This document shows positions 15,962 to 25,041 of a stretch of 64,000 nt of DNA, one piece after another. Origin of the DNA: Paenibacillus antarcticus (GTDB taxonomy: Bacteria > Bacillota > Bacilli > Paenibacillales > Paenibacillaceae). The stretch spans positions 62,001 through 126,000 of the forward strand of contig NZ_LVJI01000048.1 in the NCBI RefSeq assembly GCF_001637225.1. Direction: 5' to 3'. How positions within the stretch are numbered: the first letter of the stretch is position 1; every line of letters starts with the position of its first letter. The translations under genes and the position numbers were made by a program. The notes under the pieces were generated by a model that saw nothing but the letters and a program-made list of their open reading frames with translations, was not told where the DNA came from and searched no databases.

Positions 15962-16252
15962 CTATGCGCTTAGGACTTCGTATTTGAGCAATATGGATTG
16001 TTTAATAATCTTTTTTTTCATCAAATCACGTTGTACAGCTACGGGTAGATTATAGAGTGTGTCTTCCTGTGCTAAGGCTAACAGGACTATTTTCGTTGCA
16101 TCCATCGCTAGATCTTCATCTTGAAGGATATAATACGCCACTTGATAGCCATACGTTTCCAACCGTCTTAATACTTCTACTGTTCTATTAAAATAATCTG
16201 ATGATCTCACAATATCTACCTCGCCTGTACGTTGTGACGTTGATTTAACCAT
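15962..16252 (-). CDS. Small protein resembling sigma-70 region 2
   Basis: A 96-residue protein, the last gene of the GntR-ABC operon, 20 bases after the preceding stop. The stretch VLRRLETYGYQVAYYILQDE followed by DLAMDATKIVLLAL has the spacing and character of ECF sigma-factor region 2 (typically YRVAYSIL..ELAEDAVQEVFL). There is no region 4, so it cannot be a normal sigma factor. It may be a truncated derivative that binds core polymerase or an anti-sigma, or a family that only reuses this helical fold. I do not know a characterised homologue. Confidence 0.6.
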   Translation of the reverse strand: MVKSTSQRTGEVDIVRSSDYFNRTVEVLRRLETYGYQVAYYILQDEDLAMDATKIVLLALAQEDTLYNLPVAVQRDLMKKKIIKQSILLKYEVLSA

Positions 16253-16272
16253 TTACAATATATATAGGAGCT

Positions 16273-17496
16273 TTAGTCAGCAATTTGCATATACAGTCTT
16301 CCACCGTAATTCATGGTCCACTTACTTTCTGATGGCTCTCCTTCATACACAACCTGGCCTGTATATAGAATCGCTCCATTCGTGGCATCTAATACAGCAA
16401 CCTTGGGAATGTCACTTTTGTAATATAGAATATATAACTTATTATTCTTCGTTGTGCCCATTATGATGGTATCAGCATCCAGTTGCTTGTCAGTTAAGGA
16501 GATGATTTCATTTTCCATCTTCTCTGTTTCTATGTTGTAATGTGATAATTTAATAGAGTCTTCCTCATAATTCAGGATAGAAAGAACATTACCGTCTAAC
16601 CGAAGTTCTCCATTATCATCGATACCTGCGCTCTTCAGGTTATCTGACATATCTGTTAATACACCAGTCTTATACGCATAGGAGTAGAGATGCTGATCAA
16701 TTATGCCCATGTAGTCGTTTACTCGTTTTTGTTCATCCGTAACAATTAATACAGCATGATCACTAGGAGCAGAATGAATTGCGTTCAAAATACTCCGATC
16801 AAATAGCTCAACATTGTCCTTCGTGTTATCTCCTAAGACAAGTCTTTCTTTATTGATTAATGTTCCATTGTTCATATCCACAACATAATCATGATACTCG
16901 ACCGCTGCACCATTCAAATTCCCCTTACTACGTTGATTGATTAGCATGTGAACCTGCTCACCAATCAACTGCACATCCTCTACATAAATATAAGAATAGC
17001 CCAATGAATCATCCACAATGGTTTCAAAATGCTTAACTGCACCGGTTGTCTGATTTAGAGAGTCTATACTTAGAACAATCTCCGGCTTGACACCAAGAGC
17101 ATTATTGAGAACAGCATCCGCATATATAATCCATTCATCATCTTTATAGAAGCTACTAATAGTACCTTTGCCCCTCATAAAAGAGCGATGATCGTTGAGC
17201 ATCTGACGGATATCAATTTGGTCGTTCATCCATGAACGTGAACCCGAGAACAATTGGCTAATTATAGAGCGCCTATTTGGATATTCGCCACCCTCAGAAG
17301 TCGCAATTAATAACTGATTTCCTCCCCCATTCGAAAAGTTTCCTTGAACACTAATCTTGCTTCCCTCGTTAACATCTCCCGATACTTTCAATATCTTATA
17401 TTCCGGAAAATCTACCACTGCACCATATACATAATACGTACCCAATCCAACAATAATGAAAACACTAAATACGATAGAAATCCAATAACGTCTCAT
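16273..17496 (-). CDS. Membrane-anchored extracytoplasmic protein of the GntR-ABC operon
   Basis: A 407-residue protein of unknown function. A short basic start (MRRYW) and one hydrophobic helix (about 5-27) anchor a large polar domain rich in beta strands and repeated turns, possibly propeller-like. ATG at 17496 follows AAGGAGG by 6 bases. It starts 11 bases after the permease stop and is co-transcribed with it. An extracellular sensor or partner of the transporter is plausible. Nothing in the sequence identifies an enzyme. Confidence 0.7.
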   Translation of the reverse strand: MRRYWISIVFSVFIIVGLGTYYVYGAVVDFPEYKILKVSGDVNEGSKISVQGNFSNGGGNQLLIATSEGGEYPNRRSIISQLFSGSRSWMNDQIDIRQMLNDHRSFMRGKGTISSFYKDDEWIIYADAVLNNALGVKPEIVLSIDSLNQTTGAVKHFETIVDDSLGYSYIYVEDVQLIGEQVHMLINQRSKGNLNGAAVEYHDYVVDMNNGTLINKERLVLGDNTKDNVELFDRSILNAIHSAPSDHAVLIVTDEQKRVNDYMGIIDQHLYSYAYKTGVLTDMSDNLKSAGIDDNGELRLDGNVLSILNYEEDSIKLSHYNIETEKMENEIISLTDKQLDADTIIMGTTKNNKLYILYYKSDIPKVAVLDATNGAILYTGQVVYEGEPSESKWTMNYGGRLYMQIAD

Positions 17497-17507
17497 GATC
17501 ATCCTCC

Positions 17508-18356
17508 TTACACTGTTATCTTTTTGGAAATAAGTCGACAACCAATCCATACCGACACAGTCATAACCACAACACACATGACGAGTTCGATAGCAAATAT
17601 TTCATTAGGATATAAATATCCATTCACATTATCCAATCCTAGACCGGCCATAGGAAATAAGAGTAAGAACACACTTATCCCTAAATATAGAATGGCATAT
17701 AGAATGCCTAGACGACCATAACTTCGTTCGATCAGAATGGCCGCAAATATTACTAGCACCGCTATTATTCCTATTACGTAATAGACGAGAAATGAATCGA
17801 ACTGCCATGGTATGAGCATCTCTAACGCTGGATTTGCATAAATAATATTGGAGATATTAGAAGGATCTCTCATGTCGGATGGGACAATCAGATTGAAAAT
17901 CAATTTTTCAACTGGTAATAATGCCAACTGAAAAGATACAAGCCCAAATATGAATATTAGAATGGCCGTTAATTTAGCGAAATAAATATGCCGTCTTGCA
18001 GTAGGTAGTGTCAACAAACGATATATAAATGTATTTCGACCCAACCAATCCCGGTACCAGATTAGAAATACATATATCGCAATTACACCAATACTCATCA
18101 GAATGGGAATCATAAATATGAATTGTGTATTAAATAGCACATGCGTAAACGACAGGTTGCCGCTAGTTGAAGAATTCAAGATATAACCCATTGAACCTCC
18201 ATTCATCCAAGCTCCACTTTCTCGATTGGATACAGCACTTTTAGTCCACCAGATTACGCCTCCAAACTGACAAATAAGCGTTAGACTCATTAAGCCAGCC
18301 AATATGTATTTAAAGCGATCGACTTCCATATGTACAAGCTTTAAATATCTATTCAC
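17508..18356 (-). CDS. ABC transporter permease subunit (YtrC/D-like)
   Basis: A 282-residue integral membrane protein with six or so hydrophobic segments and a long extracytoplasmic loop after the first one (about 45-75). Its start overlaps the ATPase stop by 4 bases, showing tight translational coupling. The architecture is that of ABC-2-like permeases of GntR-controlled export or stress systems, as in the Bacillus ytr operon. Substrate unknown. A cell-envelope compound or antimicrobial peptide is likely from the operon type. Confidence 0.8.
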   Translation of the reverse strand: MNRYLKLVHMEVDRFKYILAGLMSLTLICQFGGVIWWTKSAVSNRESGAWMNGGSMGYILNSSTSGNLSFTHVLFNTQFIFMIPILMSIGVIAIYVFLIWYRDWLGRNTFIYRLLTLPTARRHIYFAKLTAILIFIFGLVSFQLALLPVEKLIFNLIVPSDMRDPSNISNIIYANPALEMLIPWQFDSFLVYYVIGIIAVLVIFAAILIERSYGRLGILYAILYLGISVFLLLFPMAGLGLDNVNGYLYPNEIFAIELVMCVVVMTVSVWIGCRLISKKITV

Positions 18357-19042
18357 CCTTGGTATACCTCCCTCATAACGTCAACGATGGATTTACCTTC
18401 CTCGCTACGAATTTGTTCACATTGAAAGTCCCGACAGATGGCTCCATCTTTCATGAGTAAAGCTCGATCGATCAAATGCTCTACCTCACCTATTTCGTGT
18501 GTAGTTAGAAGTACGCCGCGATCTTCGATCAAGTGGCTAGAGAATACCTCTGCAATCAGACCTCGACTGAACATATCTATGCCCGAGAATGGTTCATCCA
18601 TTAAGACATACGCTGTATCCTGTGAAAGACCAAGCACTAGATTAAATTTAGCTGCTGTTCCCTTTGAAAGATTGCCAATTCTCTCTGTCCGATCCAAGCT
18701 AAAGAATGTCATGAGCTCCTCGGCTCTATTCGCATTCCAGCTCTGATAAAAGTCTTGCATGAACTGTAGTCCCTCAGACAGCTTCATTCCAGGAGGCATA
18801 GTTAAATGATCGGGGACAAATGCTACCTGCTCATATAGGTTCTTATCTATGGGTTGACCGTCAATCAGGATCGATCCTGATTTCAGAGGTGTTAAGCCCA
18901 TAATTGCCTTTAGAACCGTTGACTTACCCGCTCCGTTAATGCCAATAAGACATGTTATTTGTCCTTTTTCCACCGTGAAGGAGGCGCCGTTTAACACGGA
19001 CCGACCACGATATCGCTTATGAATGTCTACAACCTTAATCAT
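18353..19042 (-). CDS. ABC transporter ATP-binding protein (YtrB-like)
   Basis: A 229-residue nucleotide-binding subunit. Walker A is GINGAGKST (about 34-42). The ABC signature is present as NLSKGTAAKFNL, an LSKG variant of LSGGQ common in ABC-2 exporters. Walker B is AYVLMDEPFSG, and the switch His is in LTTHEIGEVE. It powers the adjacent permease. Its start overlaps the GntR gene by 4 bases. All catalytic motifs are recognisable, so the protein should be active. Confidence 0.92.
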   Translation of the reverse strand: MIKVVDIHKRYRGRSVLNGASFTVEKGQITCLIGINGAGKSTVLKAIMGLTPLKSGSILIDGQPIDKNLYEQVAFVPDHLTMPPGMKLSEGLQFMQDFYQSWNANRAEELMTFFSLDRTERIGNLSKGTAAKFNLVLGLSQDTAYVLMDEPFSGIDMFSRGLIAEVFSSHLIEDRGVLLTTHEIGEVEHLIDRALLMKDGAICRDFQCEQIRSEEGKSIVDVMREVYQG

Positions 19043-19467
19043 GCATGGTCTCCTCCTTCCTGTACTTGTCTTTCTATCTCATTTCTTTCAAGATACTTCT
19101 GTTTTACGATATCCAATAGTTCTTCTACGGGAACGTCAATTTTACGGACCGATACCACAAAGGCATCAACAGCTTCGCTAATTAATTCAGAACGAATACT
19201 ACGTAGTAAATTGTCATCAAGCGTGATTCGACTTGGTGAATTACCTTCGGTTACGATCAATTGTTGTTCCTCCATTTCCTTATAAGCCTTCTGTGCCGTG
19301 TTAGGGTTTATCTTTAGCATAGCGCCCAATTCCCTCCGTGAAGGTATGATTTGCCCGGCTTCCAGCCGACCGGTTGCAAGTTGTTCTTTGAAATGTCGGA
19401 CAACCTGCAAATATACCGGATCCCGGCCGTTGAAAGTGACGTCCGTCCAGCCTTCATTCATTTTCAT
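19039..19467 (-). CDS. GntR family transcriptional regulator, YtrA subfamily
   Basis: A 142-residue repressor-type protein. The winged-helix domain spans about 10-80 and contains PVYLQVVRHFKEQLATGRLE, IIPSRRELGAMLKINPNTAQKAYKEME and a wing. The short all-helical C-terminal tail is typical of YtrA rather than FadR or HutC types. A GAGGTG ribosome-binding site lies just before two possible ATGs (19467 and 19461). It is the first gene of the operon with the ABC transporter. A palindrome overlaps its promoter, which suggests autorepression. Confidence 0.88.
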   Translation of the reverse strand: MKMNEGWTDVTFNGRDPVYLQVVRHFKEQLATGRLEAGQIIPSRRELGAMLKINPNTAQKAYKEMEEQQLIVTEGNSPSRITLDDNLLRSIRSELISEAVDAFVVSVRKIDVPVEELLDIVKQKYLERNEIERQVQEGGDHA

Positions 19468-19522
19468 CCTGCACCTCGCATTCTGTTGTAGTGTGTGTAC
19501 TAAGTAGTTCATACGTTATAGA

Positions 19523-19555
19523 TGTATTATGCTTGTAATACAGTTTGTTTGTCAA
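19523..19555 (-). promoter_or_regulatory. SigmaA promoter with overlapping palindromic GntR operator
   Basis: On the minus strand TTGACA (19550-19555) and CATAAT (19526-19531) are 18 bases apart. A palindrome TGTATTA-N6-TAATACA (19523-19542) covers the -10 box and part of the spacer. A bound YtrA-like repressor would block polymerase. Operator function is inferred from its position before the regulator gene. Confidence 0.7.
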
Positions 19556-19671
19556 TACATTCCAATTAAATGTTGTAAAATATTACTTCACTAATTTCAT
19601 TGTTCTGACCCTGAAATCAGCTTCCATCATTTATTCACAATCCCATGATACACGTTCATCTACAATATCAA

Positions 19672-19712
19672 AAAACACTGCACTCACCTACATGGGTGAG
19701 CGCAGTGTTTCT
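19672..19712 (-). terminator. Terminator after thuA-like gene
   Basis: AACACTGC-CTCACC pairs with GGTGAG-GCAGTGTT around a short loop, with one bulge on each arm and A/T runs outside. It lies 24 bases past the stop at 19736. Confidence 0.8.
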
Positions 19713-19735
19713 ATAGAGCTATAACTATGAGTCGT

Positions 19736-20458
19736 TTATTTCATACGTATTGTTTCTAATGGCTGTGCATTCCCATAGACCGGACGTATGCGATCTACTG
19801 GCTGCGCCCATTTCACGGCATTCACAATGACACGCTGAATGTCTTTATTATAATATGTTGGATACGTTTCATGTCCCGGTCTGAAATAAAACACCTTACC
19901 GTTTCCACGTGTAAAGGTACACCCGCTTCTGAACACTTCTCCGCCTTCAAACCAACTTGTAAAGATAAGCTCATCTGGTGCAGGGATATCAAAATGCTCG
20001 CCATACATCTCTTCTTTATCAAGTTCGATGAATTCCCCAATGCCTTCTACGATCGGATGACTTGGCGCTACAACCCAAAGACGTTCCGTTTCACCCACTT
20101 CACGCCATTTCAAATCACAACTGGTACCCATTAATACTTTGAAAATCTTAGAGAAATGACCCGAGTGAAGGACAATCAAGCCCATGCCATCAAGGACACG
20201 CTGCTGTACTTTTTGAACAACTTCATCTGTTACTTCCCCGTGGGCTAGGTGTCCCCACCAAATGAGCACATCCGTATTATGTAATATATCATCTGTTAAA
20301 CCATGTTCTGGTTCATCAAGCGTAGCAGTTCCTACTTCATACCCTGCTTCTGTTAAAAAACCTGCAATAGCACCGTGAATTCCATCCGGATATATTTCAG
20401 CAACAAGCGGGTTCTTTTTCTCATGACGGTTTTCATTCCATACTGTTACTCTTACCAT
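19736..20458 (-). CDS. ThuA-like (trehalose utilisation) protein
   Basis: A 240-residue ThuA/glutamine-amidotransferase-like domain protein. Landmarks are TVWNENRHEKKNP near the N-terminus, DVLIWWGHLAHGEV (about 73-86), GLIVLHSGHFSK (about 103-114) and YFRPGHETYPTYYN near the C-terminus. ThuA proteins take part in disaccharide (trehalose, sucrose, maltitol) oxidation pathways, and the exact reaction is debated. The ATG at 20458 follows AAGGAGTG by about 9 bases. It diverges from an AraC regulator that is the likely controller. No sugar transporter is directly linked. Confidence 0.85.
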   Translation of the reverse strand: MVRVTVWNENRHEKKNPLVAEIYPDGIHGAIAGFLTEAGYEVGTATLDEPEHGLTDDILHNTDVLIWWGHLAHGEVTDEVVQKVQQRVLDGMGLIVLHSGHFSKIFKVLMGTSCDLKWREVGETERLWVVAPSHPIVEGIGEFIELDKEEMYGEHFDIPAPDELIFTSWFEGGEVFRSGCTFTRGNGKVFYFRPGHETYPTYYNKDIQRVIVNAVKWAQPVDRIRPVYGNAQPLETIRMK

Positions 20459-20480
20459 TTGTATGAACACTCCTTCTTGT

Positions 20481-20520
20481 ATTAACACTGTTCTCAGTAT
20501 AGATAATTCATTGTGTTAAT
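20481..20520. promoter_or_regulatory. Inverted repeat in the thuA/araC divergent promoter region
   Basis: ATTAACAC at 20481-20488 is mirrored by GTGTTAAT at 20513-20520. The half-sites are centred about three helical turns apart between the two divergent start codons. This suits an AraC-type dimer but no experiment supports it. Confidence 0.4.
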
Positions 20521-20584
20521 GAAATACTTAATCATGCCAATTTTATATTCAAAAGTGTTATACTCCAAAAAGGAGGGAATGCAC

Positions 20585-21535
20585 ATGTCCTTATTTGAAA
20601 CCAATTTCGATACGCATTCCGATGCTATCAATGAAGAAGTCATTTATCAGAATCCACTACTGTTTCTAAAAATATGGGAGATTTCCTTAGAGCCTCACTA
20701 TTGCAACGCCGTGGAAAAATACCCATGGCATTACCATAAAGAGGTAGAGTTTATTGCTGTCATTCAAGGCCACTTAGGTGTACAAACTAAGCACGATTAT
20801 GTTGTTCTCGGACCGGGTGATGTTATGGTATTAGGGGCCTCGCAACCGCATCGTTCTCATAAACCTCTTACAGACGTATTACACTATGTGGTACTTCAAA
20901 TCGATCTGAGTAAACATTTCGACCAGAGCACCATGCCATATTTATATTGCTTCTCTGAATTGACTCAACCGCTCGATATCTTAAATTATATTTTCAACGA
21001 CAACGAGTCAGCGAAACGTGAAACCCATTCTTTTATTATGGATATCTTTAAAGAATCTCAAACACGCACGAGAGGCTACGAAATCGCTGTGAGCTCTACA
21101 ATCAAGAGAATGATCCTATTACTATTGAGAAACGATAGTCGTAACGTCTTGAACTATGCAAGGGAATCCGAATTAAGTCGGTTAAGACCCGTTCTGGATT
21201 ATATCGATGAACATTTGAATGATAAACTCTGCGTCGAAGATGCATGTAATTTACTTAATTTGAGTTATCATTATTTTATTAAATATTTCAAGAAAACGAT
21301 GGGCATTTCTTTTGTGGAATACATCAACTACAAACGAATCAAAAGATCTGAGCTGTTATTACTAACGAGTGAACTTACCATTATGGAAGTTAGCTATGAG
21401 GTCGGTATCTCGAACATGGCTCAGTTCTATAAACTGTTCAAACGACATAATCAATGCTCACCTAGGGAATTCAAACTGCGCATGCGAAGTGAGTCCAAAG
21501 GTACGATGGAAGCTATGCAACATATTAGAATATAG
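20585..21535 (+). CDS. AraC family transcriptional regulator with cupin sensor domain
   Basis: A 316-residue regulator. The N-terminal half has the cupin/AraC-binding pattern (YPWHYHKEVEFIAVIQG, GPGDVMVLGASQPH), suggesting sugar binding. The C-terminal 100 residues hold two helix-turn-helix motifs: VEDACNLLNLSYHYFIKYFKK and IMEVSYEVGISNMAQFYKLFKR, ending in the usual SPREFKLR. ATG at 20585 is chosen because AAGGAGG is 8 bases upstream. An ATG two codons earlier is too close. It diverges from the thuA-like gene. Confidence 0.9.
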   Translation: MSLFETNFDTHSDAINEEVIYQNPLLFLKIWEISLEPHYCNAVEKYPWHYHKEVEFIAVIQGHLGVQTKHDYVVLGPGDVMVLGASQPHRSHKPLTDVLHYVVLQIDLSKHFDQSTMPYLYCFSELTQPLDILNYIFNDNESAKRETHSFIMDIFKESQTRTRGYEIAVSSTIKRMILLLLRNDSRNVLNYARESELSRLRPVLDYIDEHLNDKLCVEDACNLLNLSYHYFIKYFKKTMGISFVEYINYKRIKRSELLLLTSELTIMEVSYEVGISNMAQFYKLFKRHNQCSPREFKLRMRSESKGTMEAMQHIRI

Positions 21536-21558
21536 GGGGATATGGTTACGCGAAAATC

Positions 21559-21603
21559 AAAAAAAACACTGCCCTCAAGTTTAAGGAGAGAGCAGTTTTT
21601 TTT
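21559..21603. terminator. Shared bidirectional terminator (AraC gene / rbsB)
   Basis: CACTGC-CCTC pairs imperfectly with GAG-AGA-GCAGT, with A-rich and T-rich flanks on both sides. It lies between the convergent AraC gene and the end of the ribose operon. Confidence 0.7.
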
Positions 21604-21637
21604 AATGAAAAACGATTTATCTTAATGATAACTACAT

Positions 21638-22555
21638 TTACTTTTTCACAACCAACTTAAGAGGTGCCGGAATTGACTTTTCCACCGTTTTCCCTTGAAG
21701 AACATCTTTAGCCGCTTTAACGGAGAGTTGTCCTATTAATTCAGGCTGTTGAGCAACGGTCGCAGTTAACTTACCTGCTGTAATTGAATTCAGTGCATCT
21801 ATATTTCCATCGAACCCAATAACAGCTATTCTTTTACCTGAACTTTGAATCGCTTCAATCGCACCCAGTGCCATTTCATCATTGTGAGCGAAGACAGCTT
21901 GGACACCAGGGTTTCCTTGCAACAGGTTTTCCATTACGGTTAGTCCTTTGGTTCGATCGAAATCTGCTGATTGTTTCGCAATCACCTTAAGCTGAGCGTC
22001 CGCTATTTCGTGGAATCCTTTACCGCGTTCACGAGTCGCTGAAGCACCAGGCACTCCTTCTAGCTCGATGACTTTAGCATCTTTACCCAGTTGTTCTACG
22101 ATATACTCTGCTGCCAATATACCACCTTTTACATTATCTGAGGCAACGAGTGATTCAACTTTCCCTTTTTCTGCTGAACGATCTAATGCGATGACAGGAA
22201 TACCTAAACTATTAGCTGTCTGAACCGCCGTAGAGATGGCAGATGAATCGGTTGGATTGATTAACAGGGCATTCACACCTTGTTGCATTAAATCCTCCAC
22301 GTCATTACTTTGTTTGGCAGAATCATTCTGCGCATCGATTACGATAACTTCCATACCTTGTTTCTTCGCTTCTGCCACAACGCCATCTTTCAATGAGACA
22401 AAGAAGGGATTGTTCAACGTTGATATCGATAGTCCAATTTTTATATTATTCAAATCACCACTTTTGTTCGGCTTAGCCCACTCGGGTGGCTCTAATGAAC
22501 ATCCTGTCATCAGTACTAAAACCATGGATATAAGAATTAAGTTAACTTTTTTCAT
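21638..22555 (-). CDS. rbsB: Ribose ABC transporter substrate-binding lipoprotein
   Basis: A periplasmic-binding-protein-like lipoprotein of 305 residues. The signal peptide ends in the lipobox VLMTGC, with Cys19 as lipidation site. The type-I binding fold begins with IKIGLSISTLNNPFF, includes IDAQNDSAKQ and LINPTDSSA, and carries IPVIALDRS and VFAHNDEMALGA, all typical of RbsB. It delivers ribose to RbsC. It is the last gene of rbsRKDACB, 15 bases after rbsC, with a GAGGGGG ribosome-binding site. Confidence 0.94.
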   Translation of the reverse strand: MKKVNLILISMVLVLMTGCSLEPPEWAKPNKSGDLNNIKIGLSISTLNNPFFVSLKDGVVAEAKKQGMEVIVIDAQNDSAKQSNDVEDLMQQGVNALLINPTDSSAISTAVQTANSLGIPVIALDRSAEKGKVESLVASDNVKGGILAAEYIVEQLGKDAKVIELEGVPGASATRERGKGFHEIADAQLKVIAKQSADFDRTKGLTVMENLLQGNPGVQAVFAHNDEMALGAIEAIQSSGKRIAVIGFDGNIDALNSITAGKLTATVAQQPELIGQLSVKAAKDVLQGKTVEKSIPAPLKLVVKK

Positions 22556-22570
22556 GTTGGAATCCCCCTC

Positions 22571-23539
22571 TTATGCAGCTTTCTTACGATCTATTAAGAC
22601 AGCAATCGCGATAACGACACCTTTAACTACCATTTGATAGAAAGACGATACACCGAGCAAATTCAATCCGTTGTTCAATATTCCGATAATCAAGGCACCT
22701 ATTAATGTACCTATAATACGTCCACGTCCACCCGTTAAGCTCGTGCCGCCTAATACAACTGCTGCAATGGCATCTAATTCATACGATGTACCGGCAGTTG
22801 GTTGTGCGGAGTTCAGTCTTGATGTCAAGATTGCTCCAGCCAGCGCAGATAACATACCTATTAGGGAATAAATCATGATTTTGACACGATCTACTTTGAT
22901 ACCTGAAATGATGGATGCTTTCTCATTACCACCAATGGCATACGTTTTACGACCAAATGGTGTTTTGTGTAATACTACCCATAAGACGAAGAATACGATA
23001 ATCATCGTGATTGCTGGAACTGGAATACCCAAGAAATACCCACGACCAAACAACTGGAACATCATGCTGTCGCCTAGACCTGTGATTGGATTACCGTTCG
23101 TATAGACAAGCGTTAATCCTCTGAAAATAGTCATCGTCGCTAACGTTGCGATAAATGGAGCCATTTTACCCTTGGTTATCATGAGTCCGTTGACCATCCC
23201 CATAACACCACCAAGCAAACAACCAATTACAATTGCTAATATTGGATCTAACCCCGAGAGCATAAGGTTTGCCATAATCGCACTAGAAAGAGCAAGAATA
23301 GAACCTACTGATAAATCGATCCCCCCTGTCAAAATAACAAAGGTCATACCGAACGCGATCAATGCATTAATGGCTACCTGTCTTAACAGGTTCAATATAT
23401 TAAGCGGTTCCAAAAAACTTGGATTTAATATGGTTACGATAATAATCAAGATTAGAAGCCCTAGTAAAGGACCGAGTTTCTGTGTGATTTGTCCGATCTG
23501 AAATCCCTTTTTTACTTGTTCGTCTTTAATAGTCGTCAT
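22571..23539 (-). CDS. rbsC: Ribose ABC transporter permease
   Basis: A 322-residue permease of the BPD-transporter type II family with 8 to 10 membrane helices. Typical RbsC stretches are NILNLLRQVAINALIAFGMT (about 47-66), LTGGIDLSVGSILAL (about 69-83), GLTLVYTNGNPI and the EAA-like loop AIAAVVLGGTSLTGGRGR near 240-258. It forms the ribose channel with RbsA and RbsB. The start overlaps nothing and is 2 bases after the rbsA stop, so translation is tightly linked. Confidence 0.95.
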   Translation of the reverse strand: MTTIKDEQVKKGFQIGQITQKLGPLLGLLILIIIVTILNPSFLEPLNILNLLRQVAINALIAFGMTFVILTGGIDLSVGSILALSSAIMANLMLSGLDPILAIVIGCLLGGVMGMVNGLMITKGKMAPFIATLATMTIFRGLTLVYTNGNPITGLGDSMMFQLFGRGYFLGIPVPAITMIIVFFVLWVVLHKTPFGRKTYAIGGNEKASIISGIKVDRVKIMIYSLIGMLSALAGAILTSRLNSAQPTAGTSYELDAIAAVVLGGTSLTGGRGRIIGTLIGALIIGILNNGLNLLGVSSFYQMVVKGVVIAIAVLIDRKKAA

Positions 23540-23541
23540 AA

Positions 23542-25023
23542 CTATTGCCCCCCTGTAGCTAACGTCATAATGTTCTCTTGCGTAGCTTCTTGTTGCGAAA
23601 CTTCTCCAGTGATGTTCCCTTCATGAACGACGATGATTCGGTCACTCATCCCTAACACTTCAGGTAGCTCGGAAGATACCATAATAATCGCAACACCACG
23701 TTCCGTTAATTCGTTCATGAGTTGATATATTTCCCGCTTAGCCCCAACATCAACCCCACGCGTGGGTTCATCTAAGATCAGGACACTTAGACCAATGCCA
23801 ATCCATTTAGCAATAACTACTTTCTGTTGGTTACCCCCAGATAGATTACGAACTAAAGTTGCGGAAGACTGTGTCTTGATCTGTAACCGCTGAATAAGCA
23901 CGTCTACAAATTCTTGTTCTTTCTTAGCGTTAATTAATCCTTTGGATGCAAAACTGTATAAGTTCGTAAGAACCATATTGTCTCGAATGGAGAAATCTAG
24001 CACTAACCCTTCGTCTTTCCGGTCTTCCGTTACGAATCCAATTCCAGCTTTCATCGCATCATCGGGGTTGCGGATCGAAACTTGCTTGCCTCGCACCCAA
24101 ATGTCACCCTTGTCTAATGTATCTAGTCCGAATAAAGTTCTCATAATTTCGGTACGTCCTGATCCCATTAGGCCAGAGAAACCAACAATTTCACCCGATC
24201 GTACTGAGAAATTAACATCTTTGAATTGGCCCTTCTTCGAAGCGTTCTTGACTTCAAGTACGACTTCTCCAGGATTTGAATTGCGTTCAGGGTAACGATC
24301 CGTGATTTCTCGACCAACCATTTTTCTAACCACATCATCAAAATTCGTATCCGGTATAGCCTTCGTGTCTACTGTCTTCCCATCACGCATCACGGTAATA
24401 CGGTCACATATCGCAAAGATCTCTTCCATCCGATGTGAAATATAGACGATTGAGACACCTTCTTTTTTTAATGAGGCGATGACTTCGAATAACTTCTGTA
24501 TTTCTCGTTCTGTTAATGCAGCTGTCGGCTCGTCCATTACAATTACTTTGGCATGGGTCATTAATGCTTTGGCAATCTCAATCATTTGTTTCTCACCGAC
24601 AGAACATTCGCCTGCATCACGGTTCAAGGGAATCGTGACCGAGAGTTTACGAAATTGCTCATTTGCTAATGCTTTCATCTCACTCATATTCAATATTCCA
24701 AATTTAGATGTGCGTTCCTTACCAATGAACAGATTGTCGAGAACCGTCATATCTGGCCATACATTCAGTTCTTGATGGATAAAAGCAATGCCGCTTCGTT
24801 CCGCCTCTTTCGGATTCGCGAAGTAAGTTTCCTGACCATCTATCACTATCGTTCCTTGATCACGTTGGTGAAGCCCAATTAGAATGTTCATCAGCGTTGA
24901 TTTACCAGCACCATTCTCACCCATCAGGGCATGAACCTCACCCGCTTGAAGATCGAAATCCACACCTGTCAGTACACGGTTCGCACCGAAAGATTTATGA
25001 ATACCTTGCATTGTAATGTGCAT
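23542..25023 (-). CDS. rbsA: Ribose ABC transporter ATP-binding protein (two ABC domains)
   Basis: A 493-residue double ABC ATPase of the CUT2 class. The first domain has Walker A GENGAGKST (about 35-43), signature CSVGEKQ and Walker B VIVMDEPTAAL. The second domain has GLMGSGRTE, a degenerate Walker A, signature NLSGGNQQKV and Walker B VLILDEPTRGVD. A degenerate second Walker A is usual in RbsA/MglA proteins. It is cytoplasmic, energises RbsC, and lies 18 bases after rbsD. Confidence 0.96.
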   Translation of the reverse strand: MHITMQGIHKSFGANRVLTGVDFDLQAGEVHALMGENGAGKSTLMNILIGLHQRDQGTIVIDGQETYFANPKEAERSGIAFIHQELNVWPDMTVLDNLFIGKERTSKFGILNMSEMKALANEQFRKLSVTIPLNRDAGECSVGEKQMIEIAKALMTHAKVIVMDEPTAALTEREIQKLFEVIASLKKEGVSIVYISHRMEEIFAICDRITVMRDGKTVDTKAIPDTNFDDVVRKMVGREITDRYPERNSNPGEVVLEVKNASKKGQFKDVNFSVRSGEIVGFSGLMGSGRTEIMRTLFGLDTLDKGDIWVRGKQVSIRNPDDAMKAGIGFVTEDRKDEGLVLDFSIRDNMVLTNLYSFASKGLINAKKEQEFVDVLIQRLQIKTQSSATLVRNLSGGNQQKVVIAKWIGIGLSVLILDEPTRGVDVGAKREIYQLMNELTERGVAIIMVSSELPEVLGMSDRIIVVHEGNITGEVSQQEATQENIMTLATGGQ

Positions 25024-25041
25024 AATTGTAGAACCCCCTCA

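Noticed and set aside
24479..24775. Plus-strand frame opposite rbsA
   Set aside because: RbsA is clearly encoded on the minus strand with full Walker motifs.
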